Of a DNA stretch of 64,000 nt, positions 61,545 through 64,000 are shown one piece after another; within the stretch, counting starts at the first letter, position 1, and every line of letters begins with the position of its first letter. A program made the translations under genes and the position numbers. The stretch is from Bacteroidales bacterium (GTDB lineage Bacteria; Bacteroidota; Bacteroidia; Bacteroidales; P3). The notes under the pieces are model-generated. The model saw only the letters and a list, made by a program, of their open reading frames with translations, had not been told where the DNA came from and made no database searches. The DNA is taken from NCBI GenBank assembly GCA_017559135.1, contig JAFYSZ010000006.1, positions 248,001-312,000 of the forward strand. The letters are read 5' to 3'.

Positions 61545-62543
61545 TTACTTTATTCCCAATTTGTTTAGTGCGTTTTTGTATTTCTCAGCGTTGCGATAAT
61601 GCTCATTAGGTGTTACTGCAAAGTTATGATAGCCCGAAAAATCTTCCTTAGCACAGAAAAACATATAATTATGCTTTTGATAATTTAACACAGACTTTAA
61701 AGAAGAAATCTCAGGTAAGCAAATAGCAGTAGGAGGTAAGCCTTTATTTAAGTAAGTGTTGTAAGGCGATTCGGTTTGCAAGTGTTTGTACATCACTCTC
61801 TTGATTGTAAAATCTCCAACCGCATATTTAACCGTTGGATCGGCTTGAAGTAACATATCTTTCTCTAAACGATTGATGTAAACTCCTGCAATTGTTGATT
61901 TTTCCTCGTTCTTATTTGTTTCTTCCTCTACAATTGAGGCTAAAACTACTATTTGATGACGGCTAAGTCCTATTTTCTTCATTTGATTTTCTTGACTTTC
62001 CCACCATTTATCAGCCTCTTTTTCTAATCTTTCAAGCAAACTCTCTGCTGAAATGTTCCAATACACCTCGTAAGTGTTGCAAACTACTCTATCAAAGAAG
62101 TTTTCTGGATTTTCTTCATTGTTAATTGCAAGTAAAATATCGTTTTCTGTAATCATTAATTGCTCTGCAACTTTTTTTGCAAAGTCTTCCTTTAATCTTA
62201 CTTTGTTAATTACAAGTTTAACGGGAGTTTGCAATCCGTTTGCAAGCATTCTTACCAAGTCTTTTTGCTTTGTGTTTGGCTCAATAAGGTAATGTCCCGA
62301 TTTTACGTTGTTTTTTAGATTTTTTACTTTGGAAAAAATTTCAAAAGCAGTCCTTTTTTCTCCTAAAACACTGCTTTTTTCTAATTTTTCTAAGACTTTT
62401 TCGTAGTTTTCACCGGGATAAATATATAAATTCACGCTTTCTTTGTTGAAAGTCTTTTTATTCAAAAGCGAAAAGCCAAATCCTATGCCGCAAATTAAGA
62501 CTACGGCTATTATTGCTAAGATAATTGTTAGTTTCTTGTTCAT
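61545..62543 (-). CDS. mltG: Endolytic murein transglycosylase MltG
   Basis: 332 residues: one N-terminal membrane segment (residues 5-27), a LysM-like stretch, then the YceG domain with the catalytic Glu region VVLASIVEEET and AGVYINRLEKDMLLQADPTVKYA, SPYNTYLNKGLPPTAICLPE and NYMFFCAKEDFSGYHNFAVTPNEH. MltG cuts nascent peptidoglycan strands. It starts 4 bases after the GNAT gene and ends shortly before the convergent ffs. Confidence 0.95.
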   Translation of the reverse strand: MNKKLTIILAIIAVVLICGIGFGFSLLNKKTFNKESVNLYIYPGENYEKVLEKLEKSSVLGEKRTAFEIFSKVKNLKNNVKSGHYLIEPNTKQKDLVRMLANGLQTPVKLVINKVRLKEDFAKKVAEQLMITENDILLAINNEENPENFFDRVVCNTYEVYWNISAESLLERLEKEADKWWESQENQMKKIGLSRHQIVVLASIVEEETNKNEEKSTIAGVYINRLEKDMLLQADPTVKYAVGDFTIKRVMYKHLQTESPYNTYLNKGLPPTAICLPEISSLKSVLNYQKHNYMFFCAKEDFSGYHNFAVTPNEHYRNAEKYKNALNKLGIK

Positions 62544-62547
62544 ATTC

Positions 62548-63054
62548 CTAAAATATTTTTTGATATACGTTTACGTTTTTATATTTTGAATTTATTAAAA
62601 CCCAATCTTTAAGACTTGAAGTGAAGATATAACCACTTTTTTCAAATAATTTGATACTCTTTTGATTATCCTCTGTTATGAAAGCATAGAGTTGATGAAT
62701 ATTATAGACGTTTTTCATTAAGTTCTCTATCATTTCTATTGCTTTTTTTGCATATCCTTTTCCTCTTTCGCTCTCGCAGATAAATATTCCTATGCCTGCT
62801 TTTGAGTCTTTTGCTTCATAGTCATATATATCTATGCAACCTAATGTGAAAATAGCATTATCTCTTTCCACATCTATCATTAGCCTCATTTGTTTTGCAC
62901 TATAAAGGCTTTGATTTTGAGAATTAAGCACATAATCCTCCAAAGCATATCTCGAAAACGGTCGCATAGTGTTGCTAACCTGCCAAAGTTCTATGTCGTT
63001 TTCCCATTCGTAGAGTAAATCTACATCGTCTAATTCTACTGCTCTTAATTTCAT
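62548..63054 (-). CDS. GNAT family N-acetyltransferase (RimJ/RimL-like)
   Basis: 168 residues. The acetyl-CoA-binding segment ERGKGYAKKAIEMIENLM follows a beta strand containing AGIGIFIC; AFITEDNQKSIKLFEKSGYIF is the usual C-terminal part. The acceptor is unknown. First gene of the GNAT-mltG pair. Its promoter element ends 4 bases before the ATG, so the mRNA may have no leader. Confidence 0.9.
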   Translation of the reverse strand: MKLRAVELDDVDLLYEWENDIELWQVSNTMRPFSRYALEDYVLNSQNQSLYSAKQMRLMIDVERDNAIFTLGCIDIYDYEAKDSKAGIGIFICESERGKGYAKKAIEMIENLMKNVYNIHQLYAFITEDNQKSIKLFEKSGYIFTSSLKDWVLINSKYKNVNVYQKIF

Positions 63055-63058
63055 AATG

Positions 63059-63066
63059 CAAAGTTA
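63059..63066 (-). promoter_or_regulatory. TAnnTTTG -7 element of the GNAT-mltG operon
   Basis: TAACTTTG on the minus strand, 4 bases before the ATG at 63054. Confidence 0.6.
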
Positions 63067-63079
63067 AAGAAAATTATAC

Positions 63080-63087
63080 TATCTTTG
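63080..63087 (+). promoter_or_regulatory. TAnnTTTG -7 element of cstA
   Basis: TATCTTTG, 18 bases before the ATG at 63106; divergent from the GNAT promoter with only 13 bases between the elements. Confidence 0.65.
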
Positions 63088-63105
63088 CATAAAAAACAAG
63101 AAGAT

Positions 63106-64000
63106 ATGATAACATTTTTAGTTTGTCTTGCCGTTTTAGTGATAGGATATTTCGTTTACGGTAAGTATGTTGAAAGAGTATTTCAGCCAGATTTTAATCG
63201 CAAAACACCAGCCATAGAGTTGCAAGACGGAGTGGATTATATTCCTATGCCAACCTGGAAAATACTTATGATTCAGTTTCTAAACATTGCGGGATTAGGT
63301 CCAATATTCGGTGCAATTATGGGAGCAAAGTTCGGACCCGCTTCTTACATTTGGATTGTCTTTGGAAGTATATTCGCAGGTGCTGTTCACGATTATTTTT
63401 CGGGAGTTTTGTCTCTTAGAAACAACGGAGCATCTTTGCCAGAGTTGATTGGAAAATATTTAGGCAATGGTGCAAAACAAACAATGAGGGTTTTTACAAT
63501 ATTACTTATGGTTTTGGTAGGAGCAGTCTTTGTTTCGGGACCTTCAGGCTTGCTTGCAAAACTTACACCCGATGCTTTAAACGTTACTTTTTGGGCAATA
63601 GTTGTTTTTCTTTATTATATTCTTGCAACACTTCTTCCCGTTGATAAAATTATTGGAAAGATTTATCCAATTTTTGCAATAGCTATTATCTTTATGGCAT
63701 TAGGAATGCTTGTTATGTTAATAGTTAAATCGCCTGTTTTACCAGAAATCACAAGCCTTTCAAGTCTTAAAAACACCTCACCAGACAATAATCCAATTTT
63801 TCCAATGATGTTTGTCTCTATTGCTTGCGGTGCGATTTCGGGATTCCACGCTACACAATCTCCAATGATGGCTCGCTGTTTGAAAACCGAGAAACACGCT
63901 CGTCCTGTTTTCTATGGTGCTATGATTATTGAGGGAATAGTTGCTCTTATATGGGCTGCGGTTGCAAGTGCTTTCTTTTACGAAAACGGAATGGCGGAAA
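63106..64000 (+). CDS. cstA: Carbon starvation protein CstA family transporter, 3' end outside the window
   Basis: 298 codons are visible and the frame is still open at the window end. Motifs: VIGYFVYGKYVERVF, IQFLNIAGLGPIFGAIMGAKFGPASYIWIVFGSIFAGAVHDYFSG, RNNGASLPELIGKYLG and ACGAISGFHATQSPMMARCLKTE, all typical of CstA. CstA-type proteins import peptides or pyruvate. Multi-span inner-membrane protein. Start at 63106 fits the promoter at 63080. Confidence 0.95.
   Translation, partial: MITFLVCLAVLVIGYFVYGKYVERVFQPDFNRKTPAIELQDGVDYIPMPTWKILMIQFLNIAGLGPIFGAIMGAKFGPASYIWIVFGSIFAGAVHDYFSGVLSLRNNGASLPELIGKYLGNGAKQTMRVFTILLMVLVGAVFVSGPSGLLAKLTPDALNVTFWAIVVFLYYILATLLPVDKIIGKIYPIFAIAIIFMALGMLVMLIVKSPVLPEITSLSSLKNTSPDNNPIFPMMFVSIACGAISGFHATQSPMMARCLKTEKHARPVFYGAMIIEGIVALIWAAVASAFFYENGMAE

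Overview
The window is AT-rich chromosomal DNA (roughly one third G+C by eye) from a member of the Bacteroidota, most likely an anaerobic Bacteroidales. Four lines of evidence agree. At least five secreted proteins end in type IX secretion (T9SS) C-terminal sorting domains. More than twenty start sites carry the Bacteroidota promoter element TAnnTTTG. The primary sigma factor is the short Bacteroidota form, and there is a Bacteroidota-type HU-like protein. HydG ([FeFe]-hydrogenase maturation), pyruvate phosphate dikinase and a butyryl-CoA dehydrogenase/Etf operon point to fermentative anaerobic life. Genes are tightly packed, stops are mostly TAA, and I saw no tRNA, rRNA, CRISPR array or transposase.

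Layout. 1-6.8 kb: a very large unrecognised protein (cut by the window start), plsY and an M3 peptidase. 6.8-8.9 kb: an RloA/RloB-type ATPase plus TOPRIM-like defence pair. 9.1-14.7 kb: a leftward six-gene run (secreted protein, TPR protein, DedA, AroE, M50-like membrane protein, lipoprotein). 14.7-20.9 kb: trmD, then a two-gene secreted-protein unit present twice in tandem, each copy behind a nearly identical long leader. 20.9-23.9 kb: leftward bcd-etfB-etfA. 24.0-25.3 kb: a small winged-helix protein followed by five 22-bp iteron-like repeats, then an MNT antitoxin gene with a broken HEPN partner. 25.3-32.7 kb: hydG and its small companion, divergent from a DUF362 ferredoxin-like protein and a beta-helix lipoprotein, then ppdK. 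32.7-39.2 kb: a mirror array of 21-bp repeats, an HU-like gene and two BspA-type leucine-rich-repeat surface proteins in an imperfect tandem duplication that leaves an HU-like gene fragment. 39.2-50.8 kb: housekeeping (rpoD, degP-like protease, then manC-asnS-rpoN-M23 peptidase-ribH-fmt as one run, hup, coaE) and a T9SS serine protease. 50.6-58.7 kb: a frameshifted acyltransferase with a C7 tract, a three-gene restriction-modification cluster, an S46 dipeptidyl peptidase, and a DUF1016 nuclease gene between two copies of a 48-bp repeat. 58.6-64 kb: an Fe-S oxidoreductase and flippase of surface-polysaccharide type, the SRP RNA gene ffs, mltG with a GNAT acetyltransferase, and cstA running off the end.

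The least explained signals are non-coding: the 22-bp dyad array next to a DNA-binding protein gene, the six-unit 21-bp mirror array before the HU-like gene, a dispersed family of AT-rich repeats spaced by 21 bp, and the duplicated leader with two mutually exclusive hairpins. Gene functions come from recognising family motifs by eye; no database search was run.
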